DNA from: Deltaproteobacteria bacterium
GTDB lineage: Bacteria; Myxococcota_A; UBA796; UBA2385
Assembly: GCA_018401435.1 (NCBI GenBank)
Contig: JAGYJW010000032.1
Coordinates: forward strand, 18,916-82,915
Direction of reading: 5' to 3'
DNA: 64,000 nt
The position numbers and the translations under genes are program-made. The stretch's first letter is position 1. Each line of letters begins with the position of its first letter. Of the stretch, positions 48,039-58,500 are shown piece after piece. Under the pieces are notes generated by a model, which saw only the letters and a list, made by a program, of their open reading frames with translations, was not told the origin of the DNA and did no database searches.

Positions 48039-48284
48039 CTATCGGGTGAGGCCCGGGATGGAGAGGGGAAATACCAGGGAGCTGGGCTTGGGCTTGCGCT
48101 CGAAGAGCACGACCACCGGCACGATCACGGCGCCCTCTGGCAGGCTGCCCATGCCCTCGATGGCCCCCTGGACGGCGTCGGCGACATCGTCCAGCAGCGG
48201 GCCCTCGGCCTTCTTGAGCTTCTTGGCTGCCCGGCGCTTGACCTTGCCGAGGTCGATCACGACCGGGTGGGTGGTGTGAGACAT
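48039..48284 (-). CDS. Small protein (DUF6200-like)
   Basis: An 81-aa protein from ATG 48284, preceded by a very strong Shine-Dalgarno (AGGAGG, 6 bases upstream). The pattern VVIDLGKVKRRAAKKLKKAE and PVVVLFERKPKPSSLVF resembles small proteins grouped as DUF6200 (from memory, not searched). It contains a basic helix followed by a hydrophobic strand pair. It sits between UbiB and another small gene in a leftward operon. Function unknown. Confidence 0.65.
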   Translation of the reverse strand: MSHTTHPVVIDLGKVKRRAAKKLKKAEGPLLDDVADAVQGAIEGMGSLPEGAVIVPVVVLFERKPKPSSLVFPLSIPGLTR

Positions 48285-48346
48285 TGAACCTCCTTCTCTT
48301 GAGCGTAGCGTTGCGAACGGTCGGGGGAAAGCCGCCCCCGTCGGGG

Positions 48347-50221
48347 TCAGGGATCGACGTCTTCCAGGCGGCGGCGGATGTCCCACAGGCCCATCAGCAG
48401 AACGACGCCTGTAAGCAGCCACAGCAGCGGCGATTGGAGCAGGTCGTCCACCCCCCAGGTGGCGTCGCCCCGGAAGGCCTCATGCAGCGGCTCCTCCAGC
48501 CAGAGAAGCGGGTTTTGCAGGTCCACGCCGAGGTGACCGAAGCCGGTGCTGACGGCCCATCCGGCGATGCCGCCAAAGAGGGCCACCTGGATGAGGACAA
48601 TCAGGGTGCGCACCAGCGTGCCGAAAGCGGCCGCACCCTTGCCGGCCGCCAGCCCGAAGCTGCTGGTGCGCTGGTCCAGCAGGCGCTCCACCCGCTGCAC
48701 CGCCCGCTCGCCCACATGCAGGGCGTCTTGGATGCGGCCAGGCAGCATCAGGGGGGCCCCGTCGATGGCGCGCAAGCCATCTCGTTGAATCTGCTCGTTT
48801 CTACGCCGGCTCTCGCGCTCGAAGAACCAGCGGTATTCCGCGCGGATGTCCAGGTCGGGGGCCAGGCGGTAAGCCAGGGTGTCCATCAGGAAGGAGGCCC
48901 GAAAGAGCCGCAGGGTGTCGAGGTTGACGGGGATCCCGTACTCGCGGGCGACCTCGATGAAGCTCATCCAGAAGCGGCTGGTCGCCTTCTCCCACCAGGG
49001 CGCGGCGTCGGATTGCACGCTGGCCAGGTAGTCGCCGTAGAGGCGCTCCAGGCGGCGGCCGACCCGGTCCATATCGATGGGCGGGTGGGGTTCCACCAGG
49101 GCCAGGGCCCCCTGGACCATCTCGCCGATATCGCGCGCCAGCACCGCAACCTGGATGCGTCGGAGCACCCGCCGGGAGGCCTCGGAGAAGGCGCCGCAAG
49201 CGCCGAAGTCCACCAGCCAGAGCACGTCGCCCGGTCCCACGAAGAGATTGGCGGGATGGGGATCGCCGTGAAAGCGCTCGAAGTGGAAGACCTGCTCGTT
49301 CCAGGCCCGGAACAGGCGTTGTCCAGCCCTTCTGGGTGAGATCCCGGCGGCCCGGACCTGGGCTTTGGCGACGGGGTCGCCCTCGGCGGCGGCCAGCACC
49401 ACCGCGGCGGGCAGGGCTTCGACCCGGGCGACCGTCAGGACCTCGGGGGAGCAGCGCTCGGGGTAGGGCCGGGGCGCTCGCAGCCAGCGCAGGCCGGTCT
49501 CCTTGGCGGAGCGCCGGAAGCACTCGAGGTTGCGCAGCTCTCGCCTGAGGTCCAGCTCGTCCAGCAGCACCACCTGGAGCTGCTCCACAAAGGCCACGCC
49601 CTGCTCCCGTCGGACGATGTTGAGGCTCTGGGCCAGGCTGGCCAGCCGGCGCAGGATGGCGAGGTCGGCGGCCATGGACGCCGCCACGTCCGGGCGGCGC
49701 ACCTTGACCGCGACCCGGCGACCCGATGGCAGCGTGGCCCCGTAGACGCAGGCGATGCTGGCGCTGCCCAGGGGGGTCCAGTCCACCGCCGAAAAGAGGG
49801 CGCGCAGGGGGCGACCGGTCGATCGCTCGATCACCGCCTGCGCGACGGAAGGGTCCATAGGAGGCGCATTGTCGCGGAGTTCGGCCAGGGCGTCGCACCA
49901 CTCCGGCGCCAGCAGGTCGGCCCGCAAGCTCAGCTGCTGCCCCAGCTTGACGAAGGTGCCGCCCAGGCCTTGCAGCAGGCGGCTGGCCCGGGCGGCCCGG
50001 GTTGCCGGCCCCCCCTTGCCCCGCAGCCCATCCCAGGCGATTCCCAGGAGCCAGGCCAGCAGCGCGACCTTCCACAGCCCCAGGCGCTTCAGCACCGTCC
50101 AACGGCTGGCTTGCAGGCGCAGGACCTCGCTGCGCAGGTGGATGGGGTCGGTCGAGGGGGGGAGCCGGTCCAGCCAGCGCCCCAGCCCCGCGTCCACCGC
50201 GGCCCGCACCTGCGGCCTCAT
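48347..50221 (-). CDS. ABC1/UbiB-family atypical kinase
   Basis: A 624-aa protein of the ADCK/UbiB family, linked to quinone and isoprenoid lipid metabolism. Seen: the KxGQ motif in GLGGTFVKLGQQLSLRAD, the Ala-rich loop PLGSASIACVYGATLPSGRR, VAVKVRRPDV (ATP-binding Lys), the catalytic-type FHGDPHPANLFV and the DFG in LWLVDFGACGAF. Two C-terminal membrane helices (LIVLIQVALFGGIAGWAVS and LLWLLTGVVLLMGLW) anchor it. Its ATG overlaps the stop of the FAD monooxygenase upstream (ATGA), tying it to the pathway genes there. Confidence 0.9.
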   Translation of the reverse strand: MRPQVRAAVDAGLGRWLDRLPPSTDPIHLRSEVLRLQASRWTVLKRLGLWKVALLAWLLGIAWDGLRGKGGPATRAARASRLLQGLGGTFVKLGQQLSLRADLLAPEWCDALAELRDNAPPMDPSVAQAVIERSTGRPLRALFSAVDWTPLGSASIACVYGATLPSGRRVAVKVRRPDVAASMAADLAILRRLASLAQSLNIVRREQGVAFVEQLQVVLLDELDLRRELRNLECFRRSAKETGLRWLRAPRPYPERCSPEVLTVARVEALPAAVVLAAAEGDPVAKAQVRAAGISPRRAGQRLFRAWNEQVFHFERFHGDPHPANLFVGPGDVLWLVDFGACGAFSEASRRVLRRIQVAVLARDIGEMVQGALALVEPHPPIDMDRVGRRLERLYGDYLASVQSDAAPWWEKATSRFWMSFIEVAREYGIPVNLDTLRLFRASFLMDTLAYRLAPDLDIRAEYRWFFERESRRRNEQIQRDGLRAIDGAPLMLPGRIQDALHVGERAVQRVERLLDQRTSSFGLAAGKGAAAFGTLVRTLIVLIQVALFGGIAGWAVSTGFGHLGVDLQNPLLWLEEPLHEAFRGDATWGVDDLLQSPLLWLLTGVVLLMGLWDIRRRLEDVDP

Positions 50222-51474
50222 GCCCAGGCTCCGGGGCGGGGTCCAAGACCCAGCAGGCGCGCGAATTCCCGACGACCCAGCGGCGGGCCGCTCTGGCCGC
50301 CGAACCACTCGCCCACCCGCGCTCGCAGCCCGGGGTCGGCATTCCATCGGCGCAGCACCCCAGGGCTGAGGGCCCGCACCGGCGCCGACCGCGAGAAGAA
50401 CTGGTGCACCAGCCCCAGGTTGAGCAGGCGCACCTGGCGGAAGCGGGCGGCCACGGCGGCGTCGTGGGCGCGCCCCACGCGGTCGGGGTGGGCGGCGGGG
50501 TCGCGCAGCAGCCCGATCAGGGACGAGACATGCAGCAGGGCGCAGGACATGCCCTGGCCCGACAGGGGGTGCAGACCACAGCCGCGTCGCCGGCCAACAG
50601 GGCCTTCCCCGCGCCGCCGGCCCCAGCCAGGCGGTACCCGCGGGGGCGGCGGGCGCTACCGGGGCGCAGCCTCATCGGCCCCATCAAGGTGGCCAGCCGG
50701 TCCAGGCGCGCCCTCAAGGCGGCCTCCAAGGCGGCGCTGCCCTTGGGGGGCTGCGCCAGCGGCAGGTTGAGGTAGATGCGCTGCCGGTCGGGGCCCATCG
50801 GGAAGAGCCAGAGCGTGCCTTCGCCCGGGCAACGGATGACCTCCACCCGGCCGGGGCAGGCCGGCGGCCCCACCAGCTCTGCGCCCACCAGCAGGTCCAC
50901 CGCCGCCCCCAGGGCGGGTGCGGTGCGGGCCGACCAGGTGGGCCCCGACATCCAGCGCCGGATGCGGCTGCCGCGCCGTCACAGCCCACCACCCAGCGGG
51001 CGCCACCCGCTCCGACCCGACGGGCCCCTCAACGAGAAAATGCGGTAGGTCTTCATTCTGGATGAGGGACCCAAGGGGGCGCACGGTGGCCCCCTCGCGC
51101 AGATCCACCCCCAGCCGGCGCCGCGTATGGTCGCGCAGGCCGCTGATCAGGGCCTAATGGCTGAGGCTGCGGGCGGCCTGCCCGGCGGGGTAGCGGATGG
51201 TGGTGCGCCCCGCGAGGCGGTCGGGCCAGGCCTGGATGTCGAGGAAGACCAGCTCGTCCAGGCGCTGGGTCTCCGCGCCCTCCACCACCGCCCCAAAGCC
51301 CAGGGCGCGCAGGCCGGCCACCGCCGCCGGCTGCAGGTACTCCCCCCGGAAGTGCTCCCGAGGGGCGGTCTCCTTCTCCACCAGCAGCACGCGCAGCCCG
51401 GCGTCCAACAAGCCCACCGCCAGAGCGCAGCCGGCCACGCCGGCCCCCACCACCAGCACGTCCACCTCCTTCAT
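50218..51474 (-). CDS. FAD-dependent monooxygenase (several frame breaks)
   Basis: A ~419-codon gene. The N-terminus reads VDVLVVGAGVAGCALAVGLL (FAD GxGxxG), GEYLQPAAVAGLRALGFGAV; then an in-frame TAG occurs after ARSLSH at about 51154. The sequence continues in the same frame, then needs single missing bases near 50995, 50950 and 50565 to give WVVGCDG, EVIRCPGEGTLWLFPMGPDR, the FAD motif GKALLAGDAAVV and SGQGMSCALLHVSSLIGLL, ending at 50218. The C-run of five at ~50573 is one visible deletion site. The family includes aromatic and squalene-epoxidase-like hydroxylases. It is coupled to both neighbours by ATGA overlaps. Confidence 0.7.
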
Positions 51475-53492
51475 CCCAGGCCTCCCAGGGGTCGGGCGAT
51501 GGTGGCGGCGTCGGGCAGGCCGGTGACCGCGCGCGCGGCCTGCAGCCCGGACATGACGGCGCCTTCGATGCAGATGAGGTCCAGGCCGTTTCGCACCCAG
51601 TCCCCTGCCAGAACGAGCCCCTGAACACCACTCTCGTCGGCTGCCGGCCGAAGGGCGGTGGTGCCGGCGGCGGGGTGGGTGAAGCGCTCGCCGCCCAGGG
51701 TGTTGCGGCGCTGGTAGCTGCTGCGCAGCCGCGGCCCGATGCCCTCGGGGTCCTGTGCCGCCCCGGGGTAGAGTCCGGCCAGGTCCTCCAGGAGCTGCTC
51801 CTCTGGATCGGCGGCAGCGGGCCGGGTCTCATCCAGCGGGTCGCAGAAGTAGATGGCGGTGCGCGCCGGCGGGTTGGCGCCCCAGCGCTCGTGGGACAGG
51901 GTCTGGCTCATGTCGGTGGCGACCGTGTGGTGGGCGTCGTGCTGGTGCACGATGGCACGGGGAGGCCCCGGCGCGCCCATCTGGTCGTCGGTTCGGTCCA
52001 ACCAGGCCTGGGCCGCGCGGGTGGCCACGGTGGGCACCCCGTCCACCAGGGCCCGCCAGCGGGGCAGCCGGTCCACCAGCTCTCCCGCCACCTGGGGCAG
52101 CACGCCCAGGGGCAGGCCGCTCACCGCGATGTCAAAGTCGCGGCCCCGCTCCAGCCGAATGCGCCCGCAGACCGGGCCGCCGGTAGGGGCCTCCAGATCC
52201 GCCCCGCCTGCGATCAGAGCGGGGCCCTCCACCAGCTGCTCCACCAGGGGGCGATCCGGCCAGCAGGGCAGACCACCCACGTCGACAAAGGGCTCGTAGT
52301 GCCCATTTCGGACCCGGGCCTGCTGTTGGATGTCGATGGCTTGCAGGCCGTCTCCGGTCGCGTTCAGGCGCAGGGCCTCCACCCGGTGGAAGAAGCGGAA
52401 GTCCACGCCGCGCTGGCGCAGGGCCTGGTAGAGGGGCGCGAAGACGACGTCGCCCATGCCTCCCTGCATGCGCCAGTAGGTGGCCCCCCGACAGCCCAGC
52501 AGCATGCGGGCGGCGGAGCGCAGGGCGAGGCTGGCCTCGAGGTCGGGCTGGCTGCGGTCTCCTTGCCGGTAGGCGAAGAGGGCGTCGTAGACCCAGCTCA
52601 CCCAGGGTGAGCCCAGGGTGAGGCCCTCGGGGAAGCCGGCATCTGGCACGGCGTCATCGATGAGGTGGCGGGCCAGCCAGCTCCGGTACTCCTGCCCGTC
52701 CAAAGCCGCGCAGCCACCTGCGAAAGCGCCGTCCTGGACCGCCCCCAGCAGGTGGGCGGCCGCGAAGTGCTCCAGCACCCAGCGCCGGCGGCAGGTCGGG
52801 TCGTCCAGGCGCCCGCGCACCCGGTCCCAGCGCGCCCGCAGCAGGCGCCGCAGGCCGCCCGCCAGCCAGCGGCTGCGGCGCCGCTGCCGGTCGCCAGGCC
52901 CCAGGGCCCGCAGCAGGACCGATACTGCAAAAATCAAGCGCTCGCCGCTGTCATCGCCGGTGGGGTCTGGGGGCTGCTCGGGCCCCGGCGGCCAGGCCGC
53001 GCTGAAGGCCGGCGCCTGTCCGGTGCGGGCGCTCACCGCGACCTGGGCGACTGCGAGGATCAGCTCCCGAAGCGGCAAGACAGCTGGTCCGTCGGGGTGA
53101 CCGGGCAGCAGGCGATTGGTGGGAAAGCAGATGGTCCAGGGCTGCTGCTGGCCCCGCCAGCGCTCCATCAACACCACGCTGGTGGCTGGCCGGAAGGCCT
53201 GCCAGACCGTGGCCTGGGGATGATCCGCAGGCCGGTCCAGCTCGGCGAAGGCGCCGCGCATCAGCCCAAAGGCGTGGTGGTAGAAGCCGCCCCAGACATG
53301 GGGGCCATGCTCCAGGATGCGCAGGTGCTGCCCCGCCCCCAGATCCCGCCCGCTGGCGCCCTTGCCCCCCAGCCGCCAGCCCGGCTGCCAGACCCGCACC
53401 TGCACCGGGGTGGGGGCCTCGGTCAGCCACCACGCCGCCGCCAGGGCGGAGATTCCGCCCCCCAGCACCTCGACGCGCAGCGGTGGGTTCAT
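51471..53492 (-). CDS. Phytoene-desaturase-like FAD/NAD-binding oxidoreductase
   Basis: A 673-aa protein. The N-terminal FAD motif is VEVLGGGISALAAAWWLTE. Amine-oxidase/phytoene-desaturase-like features follow: GWRLGGKGASGRDLGAG (R-x-G-G-K/R), ILEHGPHVWGGFYHHAFGLM, a long insert, YWRMQGGMGDVVFAPLYQAL, and the C-terminal LVLAGDWVRNGLDLICIEGA motif. Such enzymes desaturate, dehydrogenate or isomerise isoprenoid chains. It has an unusually long central region (~200 residues). It lies in a tight operon with ADC-like, lycopene-cyclase-like and monooxygenase genes. Confidence 0.8.
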   Translation of the reverse strand: MNPPLRVEVLGGGISALAAAWWLTEAPTPVQVRVWQPGWRLGGKGASGRDLGAGQHLRILEHGPHVWGGFYHHAFGLMRGAFAELDRPADHPQATVWQAFRPATSVVLMERWRGQQQPWTICFPTNRLLPGHPDGPAVLPLRELILAVAQVAVSARTGQAPAFSAAWPPGPEQPPDPTGDDSGERLIFAVSVLLRALGPGDRQRRRSRWLAGGLRRLLRARWDRVRGRLDDPTCRRRWVLEHFAAAHLLGAVQDGAFAGGCAALDGQEYRSWLARHLIDDAVPDAGFPEGLTLGSPWVSWVYDALFAYRQGDRSQPDLEASLALRSAARMLLGCRGATYWRMQGGMGDVVFAPLYQALRQRGVDFRFFHRVEALRLNATGDGLQAIDIQQQARVRNGHYEPFVDVGGLPCWPDRPLVEQLVEGPALIAGGADLEAPTGGPVCGRIRLERGRDFDIAVSGLPLGVLPQVAGELVDRLPRWRALVDGVPTVATRAAQAWLDRTDDQMGAPGPPRAIVHQHDAHHTVATDMSQTLSHERWGANPPARTAIYFCDPLDETRPAAADPEEQLLEDLAGLYPGAAQDPEGIGPRLRSSYQRRNTLGGERFTHPAAGTTALRPAADESGVQGLVLAGDWVRNGLDLICIEGAVMSGLQAARAVTGLPDAATIARPLGGLG

Positions 53493-53499
53493 GGCACCC

Positions 53500-54297
53500 T
53501 CATGCGGGCCGGTAGAGGGGGAGCTGGGCGCCGTCGGTGACGGGCCCGTTGAGGTGCCAGGAGAACTGGCTCTCGACGGCGATTCCGGCCTCGGGGTCCG
53601 ACGATCCGGACACCGCAAAGGCCTGGGATGCGCCCAGCAGCTCTGTGTTGAGGAAGGCGCCGGCGTGAGAGCCCCGGGCGTCGATGTCGTGCATGGGGGC
53701 CTGGTCCAGACCCCAGCGCATGCCATACCAGGCGATGTCGCCGCCGTAGCGCTTGGGCTTGCGGGTCACCAGGGGCTGGCACATGGCGTCCAGCACCCGG
53801 GCCCGAACCTGGGGGGGCGTGGCTTCACCGCGGGTCCAATTCAGCTCGGCCAGCAGGTGGTCGTTGCGCTCCTGTCGCACGCGGAAGCGCCCTTCTTCGC
53901 AGCTCAGGCTGGCCCGAAACTTGGGCAGGGATCCCGCTACATTGCCCAGCCAGAGTGCAGTTCCATCCTCCACATAGAAGAGGCCGGTATAGAAGGCGGG
54001 CCCGGTGTAGCCCAGGTTGCCGTCCTCTACCCGCGTCCAGGGCACGCCCACCCCCAGCTCGAGGTAGGTCATATTGAGGAATAGGCGCGGTATGGGCCAC
54101 ACGCCCACCTTCTGCATGGCGCTCCACAGAAAGAGCACGGGGTGGTCGTCTCCCCCCATCCAGGGCGGGGTGTCCAGACTGACGCCCGCAGGAAGCCAGC
54201 GCGCCACCTGCTCCCGGGGCAGGGGCAGCAGCACCATCTGGGCGAGGTCCCCGCCGGTGCCATAGGTCAGCGTGTTCTTGGGTGCGGCCTGGCTCAT
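53500..54297 (-). CDS. Acetoacetate-decarboxylase-like protein
   Basis: A 265-aa protein. The pattern MVLLPLPREQVARWLPAGVS, NMTYLELGVGVPWTRVEDG, GPAFYTGLFYVEDGTALWLG and NVAGSLPKFRASLSCEEGRF resembles the ADC-type beta-barrel superfamily, in which a Lys forms a Schiff base with a keto substrate; KFRAS contains a Lys at a plausible place. The exact family is not certain. It sits 7 bases before the desaturase-like gene, with its ATG overlapping the previous gene's stop (ATGA). Confidence 0.7.
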   Translation of the reverse strand: MSQAAPKNTLTYGTGGDLAQMVLLPLPREQVARWLPAGVSLDTPPWMGGDDHPVLFLWSAMQKVGVWPIPRLFLNMTYLELGVGVPWTRVEDGNLGYTGPAFYTGLFYVEDGTALWLGNVAGSLPKFRASLSCEEGRFRVRQERNDHLLAELNWTRGEATPPQVRARVLDAMCQPLVTRKPKRYGGDIAWYGMRWGLDQAPMHDIDARGSHAGAFLNTELLGASQAFAVSGSSDPEAGIAVESQFSWHLNGPVTDGAQLPLYRPA

Positions 54298-55508
54298 GGC
54301 TGCTCCGGGGGCAGGAAGTCCTGGTCTCGGGCGGTCAGGTCCACGGTCGGGTAGCCGGGGCCAAGCGGGTCCGCGGCCGTCAACTCCCGGAAGCGCCACA
54401 GGTGCACGGCCTCCAGCCACAGGACCGCCACCCAAGGGGTGACCAGGTACAGGAAGGTCTGTTCGATGGGGACGCCAAACCAGGCGTTGAAATAGAAGCC
54501 GATCATCACATCGGTTTCAAAGGCCCACCACTTGTAGGGCACCGCCGTCGTCACCGCGAGGATCACGCTGATGAGCACCATCAGGACAAAGGTGAAGCTG
54601 AAGGCGGGCCAGTTCACCAGGTTGCCCAGGCGCTTGCCCAGGGCAAGGGTGGGGATGGCTGCGGTGAAGACCAGGAAGGCCCAGTAGATGGGGAAGACGG
54701 GCGCCTCGGTGGGGCTGTCGTGCTTGATGGGGACCGCGGACCCGTCGATGCAGGTGAAGGCAGAGTGGCTGTCGGGCTGGCAGAAGCGCTCCAGAAAGGG
54801 GCTGCTCCCCAGCATGTCGGCGTCGCAAGTGCCGGCCATCGTGTATTGCAGGGCCCCGCCCAGCCCGATCAGCACGGCGCCGATCACCACGGCCCGCCAC
54901 TCCGGGTGCCACACCTTGATGTAGGCCCAGGCCCGAGGCGGGTAGATCCGGCCATTGCGGTAGAAGGGCGACGCCTGGGGGAACCAGAAGAGGCTGGCCC
55001 AGATATAGACCACCAGGGTGCAGGCGATGGCCAGAAAGTAGAAGGCCACGTCTTCGATGGGCACGGATTGCGCTTCCCACTCCCAATCCACCAGGTCGAA
55101 TGCGCCAATATAGCCAAGATAAGCGCCGCAATTGGGGAAGTGGAAGAAAGAGGAGCCGACGAAGAGCACATCGATCACGAAGATGGGGATGAACATCCCC
55201 ACGACCGCATAGATCAGCGTCTTCTGGTAGAGGGCGAAGGAGCGCAGCTGGCGCAGCATGAACAGCCCGGCCAGCATGGGCACCAGGTAGATGGCCATGC
55301 CGATGGAGTAGCCAAAGGGCGTCGGATCGTTGGCCAGGTTGGGCTGCCAGCTTCCCGGCCGCTCCACCACCGTCAGCAAGACGAAGACGCCCACGATCAT
55401 GGCGACCGTGCCCAGCATCAGCCCGTGGAAGTGGGCATAGCGCCGCGAGGCCGGCAGGGCCGCCTCGGAGTCGGCCTCCGGCTTCGGTGGGGGCAGCTGG
55501 TCAGCCAT
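54294..55508 (-). CDS. Polytopic membrane protein with two lycopene-cyclase-like PIE motifs
   Basis: A 404-aa protein with about nine hydrophobic helices (LMLGTVAMIVGVFVLLTVV, YLVPMLAGLFMLRQL, FIPIFVIDVLFVGSSFF and others). Two segments resemble lycopene-cyclase (CrtYc/d-type) motifs with the P-x-E signature: QSVPIEDVAFYFLAIACTL and FGVPIEQTFLYLVTPWVAV. Both halves seem to derive from one repeat, as in fused CrtYcd proteins. Downstream genes encode ADC-like and desaturase-like enzymes, which fits a polyene or isoprenoid pathway. Family assignment is by motif only. Confidence 0.65.
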   Translation of the reverse strand: MADQLPPPKPEADSEAALPASRRYAHFHGLMLGTVAMIVGVFVLLTVVERPGSWQPNLANDPTPFGYSIGMAIYLVPMLAGLFMLRQLRSFALYQKTLIYAVVGMFIPIFVIDVLFVGSSFFHFPNCGAYLGYIGAFDLVDWEWEAQSVPIEDVAFYFLAIACTLVVYIWASLFWFPQASPFYRNGRIYPPRAWAYIKVWHPEWRAVVIGAVLIGLGGALQYTMAGTCDADMLGSSPFLERFCQPDSHSAFTCIDGSAVPIKHDSPTEAPVFPIYWAFLVFTAAIPTLALGKRLGNLVNWPAFSFTFVLMVLISVILAVTTAVPYKWWAFETDVMIGFYFNAWFGVPIEQTFLYLVTPWVAVLWLEAVHLWRFRELTAADPLGPGYPTVDLTARDQDFLPPEQP

Positions 55509-55517
55509 GGTGCGGCC

Positions 55518-58500
55518 TCACTTGTGATCCATATGATTCACGCCGGTCCAACCTTCGGGTGCGCCCGTCTCGGCAAGAAGTCGGGCCTGCTGCCGCAACC
55601 CCCGGGCGGGCAGGTCCTCGGGGTCCCCAGCCAGGATGCCGTCCAGCAGCGCGATGGCGCCTGAAAAGTCGCGGGCCTCGTAGCATTTGCGAGCCAGGCC
55701 CAGGGCATCTGCGGTGGCGTGGCGGCGCGAGGCCTTGGGTTCGGGCCAGGCGTCCACCACCTCGTAGAGGACGACCGAGCCCTTGCGCCCCTTCACGGCC
55801 ACGCGGTCCACCGCGCGCACGCGGAAGCGGGCCGGGTCGGGCAGCCGCCGCAGCGTCTCGTCGGTGATCAGCATGGGCACGCCATAGTGCTTGGTGAGGG
55901 ACTCCACCCGGCTGGCCAGGTTGACGGTATCTCCCAGCACCGTGCAGGACAGGCGGCCCCGCCCACCGATGGTGCCCAGGGTCAGGGGGCCGGCGTGAAT
56001 GCCCAGCCCCATGGCCACCGGGGGCAAACCGCGGGCCTCCCGTGCCGCGTTGAAGGCCCCATGGGCCCGGTGCATGGCCACCCCTGCCAGCACGGCCGCC
56101 TCGGCCCCGGCATCAAAGAGCGCCAGGATCGCGTCCCCGATAAACTTGTCGATAAAGCCGTGGTAGCGGTCGATCTCGGGCTCCAGAAAGCCCAGGTGCT
56201 CATTGAGGAAGGCCATCAGGTCGGTGGGAGAGAGGCCCTCGGACAGGTCGGTGAAGTTGCGCAGATCGGTGAAGAGGACGGCCATGTCCTTCTCGACGCC
56301 GTCGCCCAGGCCCACCTCGGCCACATCCTCCACCTCCAGCGATCGGAGGAAGTCCATGGGCACAAAGCGGGCGAAGGCCTCCTTCTGGGCGACCTGGGCG
56401 GCGTAGAGCTGGGCGTTGCGCACCGAGATGGCCGCCTGCCCGGCCAGCACGGTGACCATGCGCGAGCGCTCGTGGGTGAAGGCGCCGGGGACGAGGTTGT
56501 TGTCGAGGTAGACCACGCCCTCCACCCGCCCCTGGAGGGGCAGGGGCACGGCCAGCACCGAACGGAGGCCCGCGGCCTGCACCGCGGCGACATCCGCGAA
56601 GGGGCCCTCGGTGGCCGCGTCGTCCAACAGCAGCACCTGGTTGCTGCGCCAGGCCAGCCGGATGATGTCGTGGGGCAGGCTGCTCAGGTCCTCCAGCAGG
56701 GCGCCGGTGGTGGCGGGGTCCATGCCCTGCACCCCGCGAACACGCAGCTCGCCGCCTTCTTCGAGGATCAGTGCGGCACGTTGGGCCCCCACATTCTCGC
56801 AGCAGACCGAAAGCAGGCGGGCCACCAGGGGCCCCAGCTCGATCTCCCCGGAGATGGCCTGGGAGGACTTGAGCACCGCCGTCGCGTCCAGGGACTCGAC
56901 CCGCTCGGTGTCGATGTTGGTGCCGGTGGAGGTGGACAGCGAGTCGCTGCGGTGCTCGGCCCCAGGCGCCACCAGCCAGGGCTCGTCCAGCCGCAGGGCC
57001 TCCGCCCGGGCGTGGGCTCCCCAGCGGCGCATCAGGAACCAGCCGTCTGCCAGGAAGACCCGGGCCAGCCGCTCCCGCCCTTCCGCCCGCAGCACCTCGG
57101 CCAGCCGCAAGCAGGCGGCGGCGGCGTCGGCCCGGTAGCCATGGGCCTGGGCCTCGGCGATGCCCGCCTCCCAGGCGCGCATGGCCTCCGCGCTTGCGCC
57201 CTGGCTGCGGAATCGCTCGGCCTCCAGCAGGTGGCGGCGCCAGCGCAGGTTCATGGGGGCCCGCGCCTCGTACTTGCGCAGGGCCTTTAGCGTCTGGTCC
57301 GCCCGCTTCGACGCGGCCTTGCGGCCTGCGGCGTCCAGGCTCTCCCATTGGGCCAGGGCGCCCATCGCGGCGGTGCAATGCAAGGCCATATGGCAGGGGA
57401 AGCTGGGCGCGGCCTGCTCCAAGGCGATGGCCCGCTCGGCAAAGTCCGCTGCCTGGGCCGGGTTGCCCCAGGACCAGGCCAGCAGGGCCTTGCCCGTCCA
57501 CACCAGGTAAAGCTCCAGCAGCCGATTCTGCGCTTTCAGATCGGGGATGCGTTGGCCCTCGTCCCACACCGGCCCCGCCAGCACCAGGGGGTCGTCGGTG
57601 GGCTCCTGGAGGTTGTGGGTGATCTGCCGGTAGATACTGGCAAAGCTCAGGCCGATGCGATGCTCGTGGCGGTCGTAGTAGGGCGACCAGGTCTCCCAAT
57701 TCGACACCACATCGTCGAGCTGCGCTCCGGTGAAGAAGATCAACATCTCCGAGAAGCCAGCTGCCGTGCCCATGAACTGAATGTCGCCATGGTCCAGCCC
57801 CGCATAGGCGGCCTGGATCATGGGGGCGACGCAGCTAGCGAGGTGCTGGCGCCAGGGCGCCACATTCCAGTAGACGCTCACCAGGGTGACCGCCTTGAGC
57901 GTCTTCTCGTCGAATCGATCCAGCAAACCCAGGGCCAGATCGGCATAGGCCAGGCCGCCATCAATATCACCGAAAGCGCAGAGCAGGACTGCATAGCCGG
58001 CGAATGAAAAGCAGCCCTGCCGCGCCAGCCCGTGGCGCACCTGCAACCGGGTCATATCGAAGATGATGAGCGGGTAGTGGTTGGGTGAGCAATTCAACGC
58101 CGCGGGTGCCGTGCGCATCAGCAGCTCGAGGGCGACGGCTACGTCGGGGTCGCTGTTGTCGGGCAGGCCGGCCACCTGGGCGGGGCTGCGCCGGCCGATG
58201 GCGAGCTTGGTGCGGGCCAGGCCGAGGAGGATGTCGGGGATGCCGGCCTTGGGCTTCAGCGTGCGACCGGCCCGTCCCAAGGCCTCCAAGCCCACGGCGA
58301 AGGCCTCCTGCACCTCCGATCGGCTGGAGTGCAGGTCGGCGAGCAGGCCGTAGAAGGGCTGCAGGTCGGCCATGCCCTTGCCATGGCGCTCCACTGCGGC
58401 AAAGGCGGCCTTGCAAAGGACGATGTCGCCGCCGCCGCGGGCCGCCTGCGCCCGGGCCCACCACAAGGACCGGGTGAGGCTGGGGTTCCGGCTCCAGCCC

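Noticed and set aside
54282..55664. Plus-strand frame of 460 aa over the PIE-motif gene
   Set aside because: His/Gly/Asp/Gln-rich shadow; the minus strand has real membrane helices and overlaps with its neighbours.
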